The notes under the pieces were generated by a model. The model did no database searches, was not told where the DNA came from, and saw only the letters and a list, made by a program, of their open reading frames with translations. Both the position numbers and the translations under genes were made by a program. DNA of 64,000 nucleotides. Source: Ascaphus truei. Lineage: Eukaryota > Chordata > Amphibia > Anura > Ascaphidae. Shown in pieces: positions 1 through 10,503 of the stretch; the first letter of the stretch is position 1; each line of letters begins with the position of its first letter. The stretch lies in NCBI GenBank assembly GCA_036426205.1, contig CM071587.1, positions 1,536,004 through 1,600,003 on the forward strand, read 5' to 3'.

Positions 1-1050
1 ACGTGCGCCTATTCTTCCTCCGTACGTGTCACAAACCTTTCGCTTTTCTTGGAAACCAGTGCTGGCAGCTGTCGTCTAGCCCCCGGATTCTGCTTCTTTT
101 TGAACGTTGGGTTAATTTAGTTGCATTCGCACACCTTTCACTCCCCTCTGCATGGACGAGGCCAGCTCCCCTGTTACCGCACCGGACCCATTTCCGTGCT
201 GGTCAGCACTTTCTGGGAACGGCCGGGCAGTGACGTTTAACCCAGACGTGGCACGTGGCTGAGTGTTTCTGGCCTGATATGTCGTTTTAATTATGAATAT
301 GGGGTGATAATTCTAACTGTGCCTGGATAAGGCAGGTGAAGCTGGTTTAGTGCTTTTGACTTTATAAATGTAAATCTGTTTAACCTTTCGTTGAATAACG
401 GGCTCTCTTTTTTTTTTATAGCAGTGATTGAGGTTAATTTATACTCACATTGTGGAAATCAAATTCATCAATCAAGACAGCTAAATATACACCTGCAATG
501 CAAATAACAATGATATATAATCATAGTCACGTAGGCCAATGGTGAATGGACTACATTATTAAATGACAAAGTATAATATATATGATTTATGTTGCATCAG
601 TAATTCTAGTTATTGAACATTTCAGTGAAGTATGTTGACTGCTGATCTGCTTGCACCAGAGACTTGATTAACTAATTTCTTACATTTGACACAACTGGGA
701 GCAAACAAATTGTGCGGTGTGTCTCCAAGACACAATTGTCTATGCATTGAGAGATCCCCATTGTCTCTGTACCAAGCAGTGACGTAACATACCCAGGATT
801 TAACACAAAACACAAATTCCAGTGCCCTGTCACTTCTCATTAAGACCCCGATCTTTAAAAGAGTGAGGCACGCTTTCACTCCCGTGCACATGAATTGGCG
901 TGCTAAAGCTTAGCACCGTTGTGCAGATCTGGACCTAAGTTGTCACCGCTAATTCATCACATGATCTGTTTCTGTGGACATTGTACGAAGAGCTGTACAT
1001 AGAGATTTAGAGGTACAAGACACCCCTGAAGAGTTTAATATCTAGATTTG
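1..1050. other. unassigned single-copy-looking DNA
   Basis: No repeat family, splice-flanked coding stretch or RNA gene was recognised. The open frames here are short and have no recognisable domain. The sequence is moderately AT-rich after about position 280. Confidence 0.5.
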
Positions 1051-1054
1051 GTGC

Positions 1055-1155
1055 GCCCAACAACACACAGGTGGGGATACAGTGAGTTCCCCAAGGTCAC
1101 AAGGGGGTTCAAATAGGGTTCTCCCACTTCAAAGACAGTATAGTTTCCAACGGGT
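1055..1155 (-). mobile_element. CORE-SINE/MIR-like fragment
   Basis: The stretch CCCAAGGTCACAAGG followed by GGTTCAAATAGGGTTCTCCC resembles the antisense of a CORE-SINE/MIR body next to a degenerate B box. No target duplication is visible. The call rests on resemblance to the known core only. Confidence 0.35.
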
Positions 1156-1611
1156 CACTCCTTTACTGTGAGTGAAATTGGAACCTGCTGTTGGCCGAGG
1201 AATGGCTTTGGGGGACCGCACAGTAAGCAATGTGTGTCAGGTCTCTCTGGCAATGGAAGGGTTAAAGCTTGGCTTAAAGTAACTAAACGTTCACCAAGGT
1301 TAGCCAGACGGATGCGTGCGTTGCACCTTAAATGAAAAGGCGGCCGCTGCCGCGTGGAATATCTCTGCGTGAGACGCACTGAGCGCGGACCAAACACGAA
1401 GATCCCGCCTTGGCTCACGCAGGGGGCCGGCTCCCGTAGGCGTGGCAGGATTGTAAGGTTCTGTCCCACCTGGTAGTAAAAACCGCAACGTATCTCCACA
1501 TTCATCTGCTAAAATATGCACGCAAGTTATGACACACACTGCGCACTCATGCGTTTCGTCTGCTTCTTTATCCTAGTTAAATACCTCCATTTATAAATGA
1601 ATTTCCACTTG
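1156..1611. other. unassigned DNA
   Basis: Locally GC-rich (about 1290-1450) with several overlapping short open frames on the minus strand. No domain or splice context was recognised and no repeat was identified. Confidence 0.4.
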
Positions 1612-1867
1612 GGAGAAGGAGTGGCTCAGTGAGTAAAAACACGGACTGGTACTGAGTGTGGAGCACGGGAACATGGTTCAATTCCCAGTGTCGGCTCCTT
1701 GTGACCTTGGGCAAGTCACTTTATCTCCCTGTGCCTCAGGCACCAAAAACATAGATTGTAAGCTCCACGGGGCAGGGACCTGTGCCTGCAAAATGTCTCT
1801 GTAAAGCGCTACGTAAAACTATCAGCGCTATACAAGAACTATTATTATTATAATAATTATTATTATT
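1612..1867 (+). mobile_element. CORE-SINE (MIR-like), tRNA-derived, with L2-type tail
   Basis: A tRNA-like head carries an A-box-like TGGCTCAGTGAG (1622-1633) and a B-box-like GGTTCAATTCC (1675-1685). It is followed by the CORE/MIR signature ACCTTGGGCAAGTCACTT (1704-1721). The 3' part from 1752 (AGATTGTAAGCTCCACGGGG) is the same tail as the L2 ends elsewhere in this window, and the element finishes in an (ATT)n tract. This is the three-part build of CORE-SINEs, which borrow an L2-type 3' end for retrotransposition. Confidence 0.8.
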
Positions 1868-2453
1868 TCTGAAGAGTTTAGAGCTGCTAGCAGTGGCACA
1901 TCGGATCTGCTGATGAATGAACTCTTTTCAGCCTTTAGTGATATATCATTGGCAACGCGTGTTATTGAGGCTTTAAAAAAAAAAAAAAAAAATACAAATC
2001 AAAATAAATTGTTTTAGCCCTGGGAAGAAGGCACAGCGAGATCTGCATTGTGTGCACCTGAGCATCTTCTAAAAGGTTTCCCAGATGGAACACCGAAAAA
2101 ATCGGATAAAAGATGATTTCCTGTTCATAATGAATAGATGTGCAATTCCGGTCTTGCAACATGTGAATGTTGAGTGCTGCTTTTCCCTAAAGCTAATGTG
2201 TTCTGCGTCTTTTCTCTGCAGGGGCTCAGTTGGCGCATACCCAAAAGGTTTGGGTTCTGTAGCTACAATATGGGTCTTTGAATGAAGCTACGAAAGTAGC
2301 AGTTCCATTAGACTAAATTAGGCGACTAGGAATTAGGCTCCATCGGGGATGTATCCACTTCTGCGTTATTTTCTTCATGTTTATGTGGGAAGCCGTCTGA
2401 GATGTGAAATCTTTGATGTCTCTGTACGTCTCCCAACAATAGAACTTAGATCA
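1868..2453. other. unassigned DNA with a poly-A tract
   Basis: An A tract lies at about 1974-1991. Nothing else was recognised in this stretch. Confidence 0.4.
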
Positions 2454-2730
2454 GGGGCTAAACAACTCCAGTTCTTAAGGGTTACCGACCGGTCAGGATT
2501 TCAGGATATCCCTGCTTCAGCACAGGTGGCTCAATCAGTTCTCAGTCGAAGACTGAGCCACTGATTGAGCCACCTGTGCTGAAGCAGGGATATCCGTAAA
2601 CCCTGATCTGTTGGTGGCCCTTGAGGACTGGAGTTGGCCAGTCAACGACTTAGCCACCTGTGCTGAAGCAGGAATATTCTGAAAACCTGACCTGCCGGTG
2701 GCCCTTCAGGACTGAAGTTGCCCACCCCTG
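2454..2730. mobile_element. hairpin hAT MITE, 1.5 copies
   Basis: One long hairpin (arms carry GGATATCCCTGCTTCAGCAC and its complement, centre near 2547) is followed by a further right half-arm ending GCCCACCCCTG at 2730. The family recurs about twelve times in this window; other copies have 8-bp flanking duplications, which points to hAT. The extra half-arm suggests a second copy that lost one side or a partial internal duplication. Confidence 0.7.
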
Positions 2731-2890
2731 AGTTAGATTGTAAGCTCTCCGGGGCAGGGATTTCCTTTTCCTATCGTCGGATCTTGCTTGTTGCGCTTAT
2801 TGTGTTATCAACCCCCTGCACTGTATTATCTCCCTTGTATAGCCCCAAGAACACTGGGACCGCTATATAAATAAAGACATACATACGTTC
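2731..2890 (+). mobile_element. L2-type LINE or SINE 3' tail
   Basis: It contains TTAGATTGTAAGCTCTCCGG near the start and CGCTATATAAATAAAGACAT at the end, the shared 3' signature of L2-type elements in this window. It directly abuts the hairpin element and has no coding part. Confidence 0.65.
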
Positions 2891-3479
2891 AAAAGCGTTG
2901 GGATCAGGCGCTAACACAACAAGCGCTGTACATTTGTACTACCTGCGAGTCCCTCTCCCGCAATTCTAATGATAACGTTGAGCGCCATCTGTTTGGGGGG
3001 GAGGAGGGGGTAATATCTGACCTGCCCGGCAAGAATTGGTGGATCCGGTTGGAAATAAGGAGCTCGGCTGAAAATTGCACCATTTCCAAGTTTCAAACGG
3101 AGTCTTAAAATCAAAAAAGAATATTCGTGTTCTTTCCTAAAAGAGAATAAATGGCTGGTGAAAGCAAGGCAGGATGGGGGAAATCGCAGGCTGATGTGAA
3201 GTGCAGTGCTCTCAATGCAGCACTAGGGGCGCTGCAAGGCTAAATGAAATACTACTGTACATACAGAAATATATATATATTTCTCTCCAGCCGTTTTGTT
3301 TTTCTTCTGTCTCCGCTGTACTTTATAGCTATACTAAGCCCACGTATTTCTTCATTGCAATACAGAATAGTTTGTTTTTAGGTACAAAATGTGTGTTTTT
3401 GGGGGCAGTAACTCAACTATCACACTGTGTGCAGTATTGCATGGCATTTAAGTGTAATATGAGTCTGGACCTCTATAGC
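2891..3479. other. unassigned DNA
   Basis: Includes a short AT-rich tract at about 3268-3281. No repeat family or gene was recognised. Confidence 0.4.
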
Positions 3480-4078
3480 GTGTAACCTGGGGCTCTTACT
3501 CAATACAATGTCAAGCTGATACCCTACACAGGAGGAAAGCGCTGTCCCATTCTTGTGAATCGAGCTCATCTCTCCCCCAGTGCTGGGAAGTATCTTCACA
3601 GCATACAGAATAAGGTGTTTTAGGAGCAAACCAAAAAAATATCCCCTGATGAAATCCGTTGTATCGGAAGAAACGCGTAGGGTCACGTAGTCTGACTGAG
3701 CTACGGTGGTGGAGTAGCTCATACGCCAGTTGCCAGGAAGGGGAAGACATTCCCCGGGTCGCACGCATCGCACAACACTGATTGAACTTGCTAGGAACCA
3801 CAGGCTGCATTTTCGGGTTGCCGGAGGGACGATCTACCGGATGACACCGGCAGCAGTGAGGTCTGATGTGACGGAGCAAGCGGTCGGCGAGCGGCGAGCA
3901 GGCTACACGTTGGCGCGTGGGCTTACCCATACAATGCTTCATTTGCATTGACAAATTGTGAGTTACTATGTAACTATGTGAGTGTGCATTTGTCTTGTTC
4001 ATTAATATTAAAACTTTGTTATTGGATTTTACACAAGGATCGGGCGCTTTTCCTCTTTTTCTAATATATATATATATA
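3480..4078 (+). mobile_element. Penelope-like fragment around a hammerhead ribozyme
   Basis: The segment surrounds the hammerhead at 3640-3690 and ends in ...ATTAATATTAAAACTTTGTT, a G/C-rich 'GGGCGCTTTTCC' stretch and an (AT)n tract at 4066-4078. That 3' organisation resembles the other hammerhead loci here. No PLE coding sequence is seen; boundaries are approximate. A minus-strand open frame of 163 codons (3511-4002) crosses it and is treated as chance. Confidence 0.5.
3640..3690 (+). ncRNA. hammerhead ribozyme motif, consensus core
   Basis: Core CTGATGA (3646-3652) and GAAA (3670-3673) flank a stem II of TCCG pairing with CGGA. Stem III is the six-base palindrome ACGCGT (3673-3678), followed by A as the predicted cleavage-site nucleotide. 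CCC before the core pairs with GGG after it as stem I. The very short palindromic stem III is the form reported for PLE hammerheads, which are thought to work as dimers. Confidence 0.75.
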
Positions 4079-4089
4079 CTATTCCTGGT

Positions 4090-4560
4090 ATTAATAACAC
4101 TTAGTTAAGTTATGGTGGGTAAAAAAAAAAGTGACAAATACCCTCCACAGTAAAGCATATAGCAAATAGAAATATTACTGTGTGCTCATTTGCATGTCTT
4201 AGACAGGTCTGCAACCCTGCCTTTCACCATTATCACCCAGCATACAGTGCTTCCACTGCAGCAAGGGATTCTGGGAAATGGCATGCAAATGAGCACACAG
4301 TGCCACCTTTTGCTTCAAAACCATTCAGCACGCTTAAGCCTACAAGGAACCATGTTGAATGGTTTTGAAGCAAAAGGTGTCACTGTGTGCTCATTTGCAT
4401 GTCATTTCCCAGATATAACATGGTCCCCTGTTAGCTTAAGCTTGCTGCATTTCACAGCTTTGAGCACAGCCTGGGTTAAGATGCATAGCCAGCAAGACAG
4501 CCGTTTCGACCTTAATGGGTCTCATCAGTGTGGGGTTGGTTATACTGGCTTTGTATTAAT
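4090..4560 (-). mobile_element. non-autonomous PLE-type repeat with hammerhead and internal inversion
   Basis: The phrase GTGTGCTCATTTGCATGTC occurs at about 4179 and again at 4386, and its inverse GCAAATGAGCACACAG at 4285, so the copy is internally rearranged. A second inverted pair (TTTTGCTTCAAAACCATTCA and its complement) surrounds 4340. A related copy lies at 44465-44670. The minus-strand hammerhead at 4491-4535 links it to Penelope-like elements; no ORF remains. Confidence 0.55.
4491..4540 (-). ncRNA. hammerhead ribozyme motif, consensus core
   Basis: Reading the minus strand: CTGATGA (complement of 4522-4528), stem II GACC/GGTC with a six-base loop CATTAA, then GAAAC (complement of 4503-4507). 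Stem III is AC/GT with loop GGCT, followed by C, giving a classical GUC cleavage site. All core positions match consensus. Stem I pairing is weak. Confidence 0.75.
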
Positions 4561-5019
4561 AATAATCATCCCGTCTTTAAATAGACTTTAGTATGATGAA
4601 AAATAATCGACAAACTGAAAAGACAAATATTCCTGATACTAAAGCGCGTTGAGTTATTGCGTCACAGTGCATGTGGGCATCAAATAATGGCGACATTATC
4701 ACGCTGCCCCCTCTTTCTTTCATTTATAATGAATACCGTGGGACGGCGTGTTCTGCGTTTCTCTTTTCTTAGGAGTTTTGTTACCAGCCGTGAGTAACCA
4801 GTCTGTATCTATTGGCGAGTGTTTGTTGCAACGTGTGCTAAGTCTCGTTTTGGGCTGTGCAACTTTTACAATTGTCCATGAGTTGTAATTTCACAGAGGT
4901 CTTTTATTACCACATCTTCGGCTGCTAATCGAGCAGAATGAGCACTGCGCTGTGTGAAGCAGCTGCTGTAGTTTGCCGGTGATTTTGGTGCGAGGAATCA
5001 ACCATTTTTACCATGTGTA
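4561..5019. other. unassigned DNA
   Basis: No repeat, gene or RNA was recognised between the PLE-type repeat and the hAT element that follows. Confidence 0.4.
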
Positions 5020-5259
5020 GCTTAGGACAGTGTTCTTCAACCGGAGTTCTGCGAGCACCCCTGTGGGGTTCCGCGAGCACCCCTCTGGGGTTCCGCGAGC
5101 AGCCATCTGGGGGTTCCACTGCCGCCAGGGGGGGAGGGGGGAGAGCTGGGACAACTCTCCCAGCTGCCCCAGGCACGGCGTCGCAGCAGCAACCCACATA
5201 GCAGTGTCCCGGCAGCTCCGGAGCTCAGCAGCAGCCGCCCCGGTCACTGTGACCCTTCC

Positions 5260-5880
5260 TATCCCCAAAATGTTGTATTTGAGCGCGCTGTCCCTCTCAA
5301 AACGACCACCCTCTCGGCTACCCGGTTCCACCTCGCAGCTCCCAATCTCCCGTGATCAGCGGGGCAAACTCGGCAATTGTTGGCAATCAACGAGACAAGG
5401 TTCTTTATTGGTTGATATATGAACCAGGGGAGGTATATTAGTGCCTCCTTGAGAGCTTATGGCCAACCCCTGATGAAGTGTCATGTGACACGAAACGCGT
5501 TGGTGACGTCATTACGCAGCGACGCACGGCCGTGACGACGGTCTGACTGTGTTGCTGTTGGAGCCCAGCCTGTCACGAGTAGTACACGGAAGATTTTAAG
5601 TGCTTACGGTCTGTTTCTCTTTTGTCATCTAGCCTTCCTAGCACTTCTTCCTCCCTGTCACAGCTAGTGCTTGTGTACTTGGGTGTTTACACCCTCTTAT
5701 TCCTACGTGGCTAGGGCTCTGGTGCAATTTATTAGTGTCATTATAGACAAGTTTTATTATGTATTTATGATATATGTATGTTTGTATGATGAATTATTTT
5801 TTCTGATATAAATTATATGTATTAACTTTGGCTTCTTTTGGTTTCATTTTCATGCGCTCCTATTTTTGTTTTTTGACCCT
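5260..5880 (+). mobile_element. Penelope-like fragment nested in the hAT element
   Basis: A hammerhead sits at 5462-5510 with AT-rich downstream sequence to about 5830. Boundaries are uncertain because no clear target duplication was found. No reverse transcriptase is visible. Confidence 0.45.
5462..5512 (+). ncRNA. hammerhead ribozyme motif, consensus core
   Basis: CTGATGA (5470-5476), a perfect stem II GTGTC/GACAC (5478-5482 with 5487-5491), GAAA (5492-5495), and a palindromic stem III ACGCGT (5495-5500) followed by T. Stem I is short (CC with GG). The core and stem II are intact. Confidence 0.8.
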
Positions 5881-6009
5881 TCCTCTCCCTGCTGCTGTCG
5901 GCGCCGGAAGTCGCATTGAAGTGCGGGCTGACAGGAGGGAGAAGAAGGATCAGGTAAGAGCATGCGCTCTCACTGCAGGGATATTTGCCTCTGTGATGGC
6001 AGCTCCTTT

Positions 6010-6170
6010 AAAGAGAGAGTGTGTGTGTGAGAGAGAAAGAGAGAGAGAGGGGGAGTGTGTGTGTGTGAGAGAGAGGGGGAGTGTGTGTGTGTGTGTAAAG
6101 GAGAGGGGGTGTGAGGGGGGAGGACAGACACGAAGGGGGGGAGGGGTCGAGAGAGGGGGGAGAGGAGAGG
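6010..6170 (+). repeat. (GA)n/(GT)n purine-rich microsatellite
   Basis: Alternating GAGAGA and GTGTGT blocks merge into G-rich sequence. Open frames across it on both strands are low complexity. Confidence 0.85.
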
Positions 6171-6248
6171 GTTGGGGTTCCCCAGAATTTCACAATCTAA
6201 TTCTGAGGTTCATCAACCAGAAAAAGGTTGGAAACCACTGGCTTAGCA

Positions 6249-7315
6249 GGTTAAAAAAAACTATATACAGTAAAAACTATATACAGTAGGGTATAACAAC
6301 ATTTAGAAATAATGTCTCATGTATCAGCAATATGTGTCAGACCCATTTCGGCTACTATTCTGTGGTTGAAAAGAGTGTATATAGGGAAAAAAAGAGTGTT
6401 CAACTATGAAATAGCATAATAATTGGTGTTAGAATATTTGAGGTAACAGTGTAGCCTGCTAGCTGTATGCCTTGCTACATTATATCAGACCTCATGAAGT
6501 TTACAGCTTTTAGGATCCTGTCACAGGATTATATGTGCCAGACAAGTGTGGAAGAGGTGATAACTATGGTTTTAACGAGGTAGACCCCTAGGGTAAGCTG
6601 AAAATGTCTCACAAGCACCCAGCCTGCCATTGGGTGCCTTTGAAATAAATATCAGGCTGGGGCTGGTTTGATGTAGCACTCTGCCAGCAGAATGAGATAT
6701 GTACAGAACCCAATCCGTCCCCTTTTGTTGAACTGGCGGAACCTTTGATCACTGGGTCCCAGAAGTCAAGCACATAATGTGTAAGATGTTATTATCAGAG
6801 CCAAATGAAAGACGCAGGATTTCTCTTTTAACATGGTAAGTATTGGGCTGTATTTCATACTAATGTCGGACATGGATTCCGATGTCACTTTTACTATTGC
6901 TACTTCATGCTCTTTCTTCCATAGACACTCCCAGTGCAGTATAACACAATGTGCTGCCCAGAAATGAGCCATCTAACGTAGCAGATCTTGATACAATGAT
7001 CAGGAAACAGAAGGCATTTTAGGCAACTTTGTTGTAAGCAAGTAATGTTCTCTTAGCAGTAATTAGCTAGGCATTCATACACAATGCATAGGATGCCCCT
7101 ATAGCAGCCTTCACTCCCAGACTCTCATCTGGTCTGCCATATTCGTTGTGCTCGGTGTACCGAACCCACACGGATACAATAAAGGTATTGGTGGGCAGTG
7201 TTTACATTGGTTGTTATTATGGCTTATGATGAAAACTACAGTATGCAAATATTGTATTAACGTATTCAGCAAGTATAAAAGTATTCACAGCTACCAGTGA
7301 TGAGAGAATAAACAT
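6249..7315. other. unassigned DNA
   Basis: About 1.1 kb with no recognised repeat, gene or RNA. A short duplicated ACTATATACAGTA occurs near 6260-6288. Confidence 0.4.
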
Positions 7316-7318
7316 TAA

Positions 7319-7525
7319 GGGCCATATATATACTAAACGGTGCTATTGCACAAGACGCCCCCTTCCAGCGCTGCTGTGACACCTTAAGGGCCATTGACTT
7401 GAATGGGCTGTGAAGGTGTCTTCTGGAACAGCACCGTTTAGTAAATGTAAACTGTTAAGGTCCCATTCACTTGAATAGGACGGAAAGGTGTTGTATAGCA
7501 TAGCACCACTTAGTTACTGTGACCC
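7319..7525. mobile_element. Harbinger-like MITE with TAA duplication
   Basis: The left end GGGCCATATATATACTAAAC... and the right end, read inward on the minus strand, GGGTCACAGTAACTAAG... both lead into GGTGCTAT. TAA lies at 7316-7318 and 7526-7528. A 3-bp TWA target duplication is typical of PIF/Harbinger. It is 207 bp with no coding capacity. A second internal inverted pair (ACTAAACGGTGCT and its complement at 7428-7441) adds to its foldback character. Confidence 0.65.
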
Positions 7526-7528
7526 TAA

Positions 7529-8024
7529 ATGTACAGCATTAACATCAGGATCTCTATAAGCGAGGCATCTCTCCTGGATACTGGACACGGTGCCGGTAGA
7601 ATTGAGTTGTTAGTGCTGTACTCCAGCCTCCCTTTATCTTCCTATTCTCCTGCAGCACACAGCCCCTCCATCAGTGAGGGGTTAATACATCTCATAGGCT
7701 GTCAGATCCGTGGGCTCTTTGCAATTCATTGCGAGTTAGACAACATTTTGATTAATTTCTCTTTATGCAGCGGCAATAATGAAGTGATATCTTGTACAAA
7801 AGGGCAGCGAGGTGTAGGATTGAAAGTAAATATTTCATTACGTGCTAAGCTGCCTACTTGTTGTCTTTGTATTTATTTATTTACCGTCCATTTAACGTGC
7901 ATATTTTAGGATCAAGTCCAAACCCGGTGGTATCATTTTTAATCCTGTTTGCAGAGCTGCTTACAGTATATCACGGTCAGAACAATAGGAACACAGCAAC
8001 AGTCCCACAAACGCTGCAGCCTAG
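7529..8024. other. unassigned DNA; possible conserved non-coding block at 7680-7800
   Basis: The 7680-7800 part has balanced composition with homeodomain-like ATTA/TTAAT sites and no repeat similarity to the rest of the window. Conservation is only a guess without a genome alignment. Confidence 0.25.
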
Positions 8025-9005
8025 CAGCTGATGAGGTTAAAAAAAAAGTCTTGTCCATCGAGTTCAACCTGCAGTATGTTACATTTATTTGGCTCAGATG
8101 CATCATCTTTTATTTATAGTTATATTGATCCAGCGAAAAACCAATATATATAAAAAAAAAACCCCAGTGAAACATTTGCCAATTATGTCTCATAAGGGAA
8201 AAATAAATTCCTTCCTGACTCGAATAATGGTCATCAAATTTCTCTCGGGATCAACACCCTTCTAATATTTAACATACAGATGTAGCAGAGGTTATTGCGC
8301 TTGTTACCGCATGGTAACCTGCGACATTTTGCAATTAGTTTGTAAAATCAGTCAGTATGTTGGTTTTGGAGCAGTGGGAAGCTGTGTGATAAGCATTGAA
8401 GTTCTGGCAACGTCAGAGGTCACATTAATGCATGTATAGGCATCTTAGATGCCTATATAAAATGCCCAGGGCCGCTCGAAATTAGTCTCATGCGTATTGG
8501 AGATTCCAGTCTCTCTAAATCCTTCTGGAGAGAAATTACATCCTGCTCGGATTCTATTACCTTACACCATTTAGTGTCATCAGCAAAGATGGAGACTTTG
8601 CTCTCGCATGCCAACCTCAAGGCCATTAATAAACAAGTTCAAAAGCAAGGGTCCCAGTACCGATCCTTGAGGTACTCCACTCACAACTGAAGCCCAAGGT
8701 GGAACGTTTCCATTTATGACAACTCTGTTGTCTATCCTTCAACCAGTTTTCAATCCAGGTGCGCAAATATTTTCACCCAGACCAATTTCCTTTATTTTGT
8801 ACACTAACCTCTTGTAGCCTCTGCAAAATCTATGTAGACCACATCAAACTAATACGGTATGTTTGGCACGACCTATCCTTCATAAATCCATGCTGACTGT
8901 TAGTAGAATTTTGTTATCCAAAAGGTATCTCATAATAGTATCCCGTACTAAACCTTCAAGCAGCTTCTCTTCAAATAGTGTAGTAGTTTCTAGATATATC
9001 ATAAA
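8025..9005 (-). mobile_element. CR1-type LINE fragment, 3' part
   Basis: On the minus strand the order is RT region (about 9005 down to 8450) and then the 3' untranslated end (8300 down to 8030, AGTTCAACCTGCAG...). Two frames near 8680-8570 encode GVPQGSVLGPLLL and FADDTK, the RT motifs around the catalytic aspartates. The 3' UTR matches copies at 19735, 30836 and 52801. Frameshifts and stops show it is dead. Confidence 0.85.
8490..8690 (-). pseudogene. CR1-type ORF2 reverse transcriptase remnant
   Basis: Minus-strand translation gives GVPQGSVLGPLLLNLFING (about 8679-8620) and, after a frame change, FADDTK at 8587-8570, followed by QDVISLQKDLERLE. These correspond to the conserved RT region and the catalytic FADD box of CR1-clade LINEs. 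A frameshift separates the two motifs, so no working enzyme could be made. Confidence 0.8.
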
Positions 9006-9300
9006 AGAAGTTAGGCAGTGCTAACTACTGACAAGGGTTTGTTTTGGGTGTGTATACAAACAGTACAGCTTATCTTATATGGGCATCCTCCATGTGTAGT
9101 ACAGTATGTCCCCATGTGCCAGCAGGTTCTCCTGGTCCCGGGGTTGGCTTCATTCCATCAGAGCAGTAGGTCTGTCTCTCTCAACATGTATCAAGAATCC
9201 ATGTTCTCTTCATCAGGGACTTGTATATGTAAGTCACAGGTGCTCATTCTGTGCCCTGAATGGCGGTAACCTTGGCAGCGTGCCACCATAGCACTGGGTT
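9006..9300 (-). mobile_element. probable PLE fragment with degenerate hammerhead
   Basis: The only diagnostic part is the hammerhead-like motif at 9180-9222. Surrounding sequence is unclassified. Confidence 0.35.
9180..9222 (-). ncRNA. hammerhead-like motif, one core change
   Basis: On the minus strand: CTGATGA (complement of 9210-9216), stem II AGAA/TTCT with loop CATGGA, then GAT instead of GAA, then the palindrome ACATGT (9184-9189) and T. The layout fits a dimer-type hammerhead with one substitution in the GAA strand, which should abolish or strongly reduce cleavage. Confidence 0.45.
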
Positions 9301-9308
9301 AAAACTGT

Positions 9309-9327
9309 ATACAGTATAATATATATA

Positions 9328-9361
<34 letters not shown>
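9309..9361. repeat. (TA)n microsatellite
   Basis: Nearly pure TA dinucleotide tract. Confidence 0.95.
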
Positions 9362-9362
<1 letters not shown>

Positions 9363-9768
9363 CAATTAGTATACTTTGGTGGGCAAATGGTAATAGATGA
9401 ACATAATAAAAAGGATTAAGAATACATTTATTGAAATATATTTGCATAATATATGTCTGGCCTTCTCAGCTGAATCTAATGCAAAGGAGCAACCTTGTGC
9501 TTTAATACAACATATAATATATTGTTTTCTGTGGCAGGTTGCCAGGGTTTCCACAGAACAAAATGTTGCCGTAATGCCAGATTTTTACCTTTTCAAGAAA
9601 CGCTATTGTGTGCTACAGTATATATTTTTATTTCACGACTTTTTATTAAACAGTATTTTCTAATGTTATAAATTAAACATTATAAATTCTATATCTTAAT
9701 CTGGCTCTCGCACAAACCACTCCACAATAAGAACTTCTTGACCAAATTGGTAATTGCCTCTTGGTTCC
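9362..9768. other. unassigned AT-rich DNA
   Basis: No repeat or gene recognised. Confidence 0.4.
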
Positions 9769-10110
9769 CCCCCCCCCCCCCCTTCAATGACTGCCAATAG
9801 GGTATGGAATGGGATGACTGCCAATAGGGTATGGAATGGGATGACTGCCAAGGGGAAGACTCCTGACAGTTAGACCTACGGTGCCTGGACAAGCTGGGAG
9901 CAGGCAGGATTGTTGGGTCACAGGCTGAGGTCGGAGGCAGGCGGCAGGTAACGTGGTCGGGGTCACAAGTAGAGGTTGGAGGCAGGCGGCAGGTAGCGTG
10001 GGTAATAAGCAGGGTTCCGCAACAGAAGGCAGGAGCAGGAATTGAGACTAGGGAGCAGGGACTAAGTCTAGGGAACAGGGACCAAGACCAGGGAGCAGGG
10101 TATTGAAGTA
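9769..10110. repeat. C-run, 27-bp tandem repeat and purine-rich low-complexity tract
   Basis: A C homopolymer (9769-9782) is followed by a 27-bp unit (ATGACTGCCAATAGGGTATG...) in about 2.4 copies to 9850, then G/A-rich sequence with recurring GGAGGCAGGCGGCAGGTA and AGGGAGCAGGGA phrases to about 10103. Confidence 0.75.
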
Positions 10111-10297
10111 TTGTCAGTTTTTAGCCAGTTTCATAGTATCTTTAATAAAATTACTGTTAAACCGATAATGCGCAAATTTATCATAGAAATAGGAAGCTGT
10201 TTTGTGCAAAGAAAGGTTGAAGAAGACTACGTTAGAGATCTAAAATATGTCCGTTTTTAACCGCCTGCCTTACAGCAAGAGACTGATACATGTATAG

Positions 10298-10503
10298 CAG
10301 GGTGCTCACACTTCACTCCTCAAGGCTCCCTCAACAGATGAGCTTTTCAGATAACCCTGCATCAGCACAGGTGGCTCAATCAGTCCCTGCTTCAGCACAG
10401 TCTTTGACTGAGCCTCTGATTGAGCCACCTGTGCTGAAGCAGGGATATCCTGAAAAGCTCATCTGTTGAGGGAGCCTTGAGGAGTGAAGTTGAGCCCCCC
10501 ATG
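10298..10503. mobile_element. hairpin hAT MITE with perfect 8-bp duplication
   Basis: A near-perfect inverted repeat (left CAGGGTGCTCACACTTCACT; right its near complement) is flanked exactly by ATGTATAG at 10290-10297 and 10504-10511. This copy gives the clearest proof that the hairpin family of this window inserts with an 8-bp duplication, the hAT pattern. It has no coding capacity. Confidence 0.85.

Larger units (their letters stand above)
5028..6240. mobile_element. hAT-like DNA transposon, non-autonomous, with nested insertion
   Basis: Ends are CAGTGTTCTTCAACC on the left and, read inward on the minus strand, CAGTGGTTTCCAACC on the right. They are flanked by GCTTAGGA (5020-5027) and GCTTAGCA (6241-6248), an 8-bp duplication with one mismatch, as expected for hAT. 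Just inside the left end an imperfect unit (GGTTCCGCGAGCACCCCT) repeats about three times. The interior contains a PLE fragment with a hammerhead and a GA/GT microsatellite. No transposase was recognised. Confidence 0.75.

Noticed and set aside
1612..1700. Possible tRNA gene (A and B boxes)
   Set aside because: Continues into a CORE/MIR body; no cloverleaf. It is a SINE head.
3511..4002. 163-codon minus-strand frame
   Set aside because: It runs antisense across a hammerhead PLE fragment.
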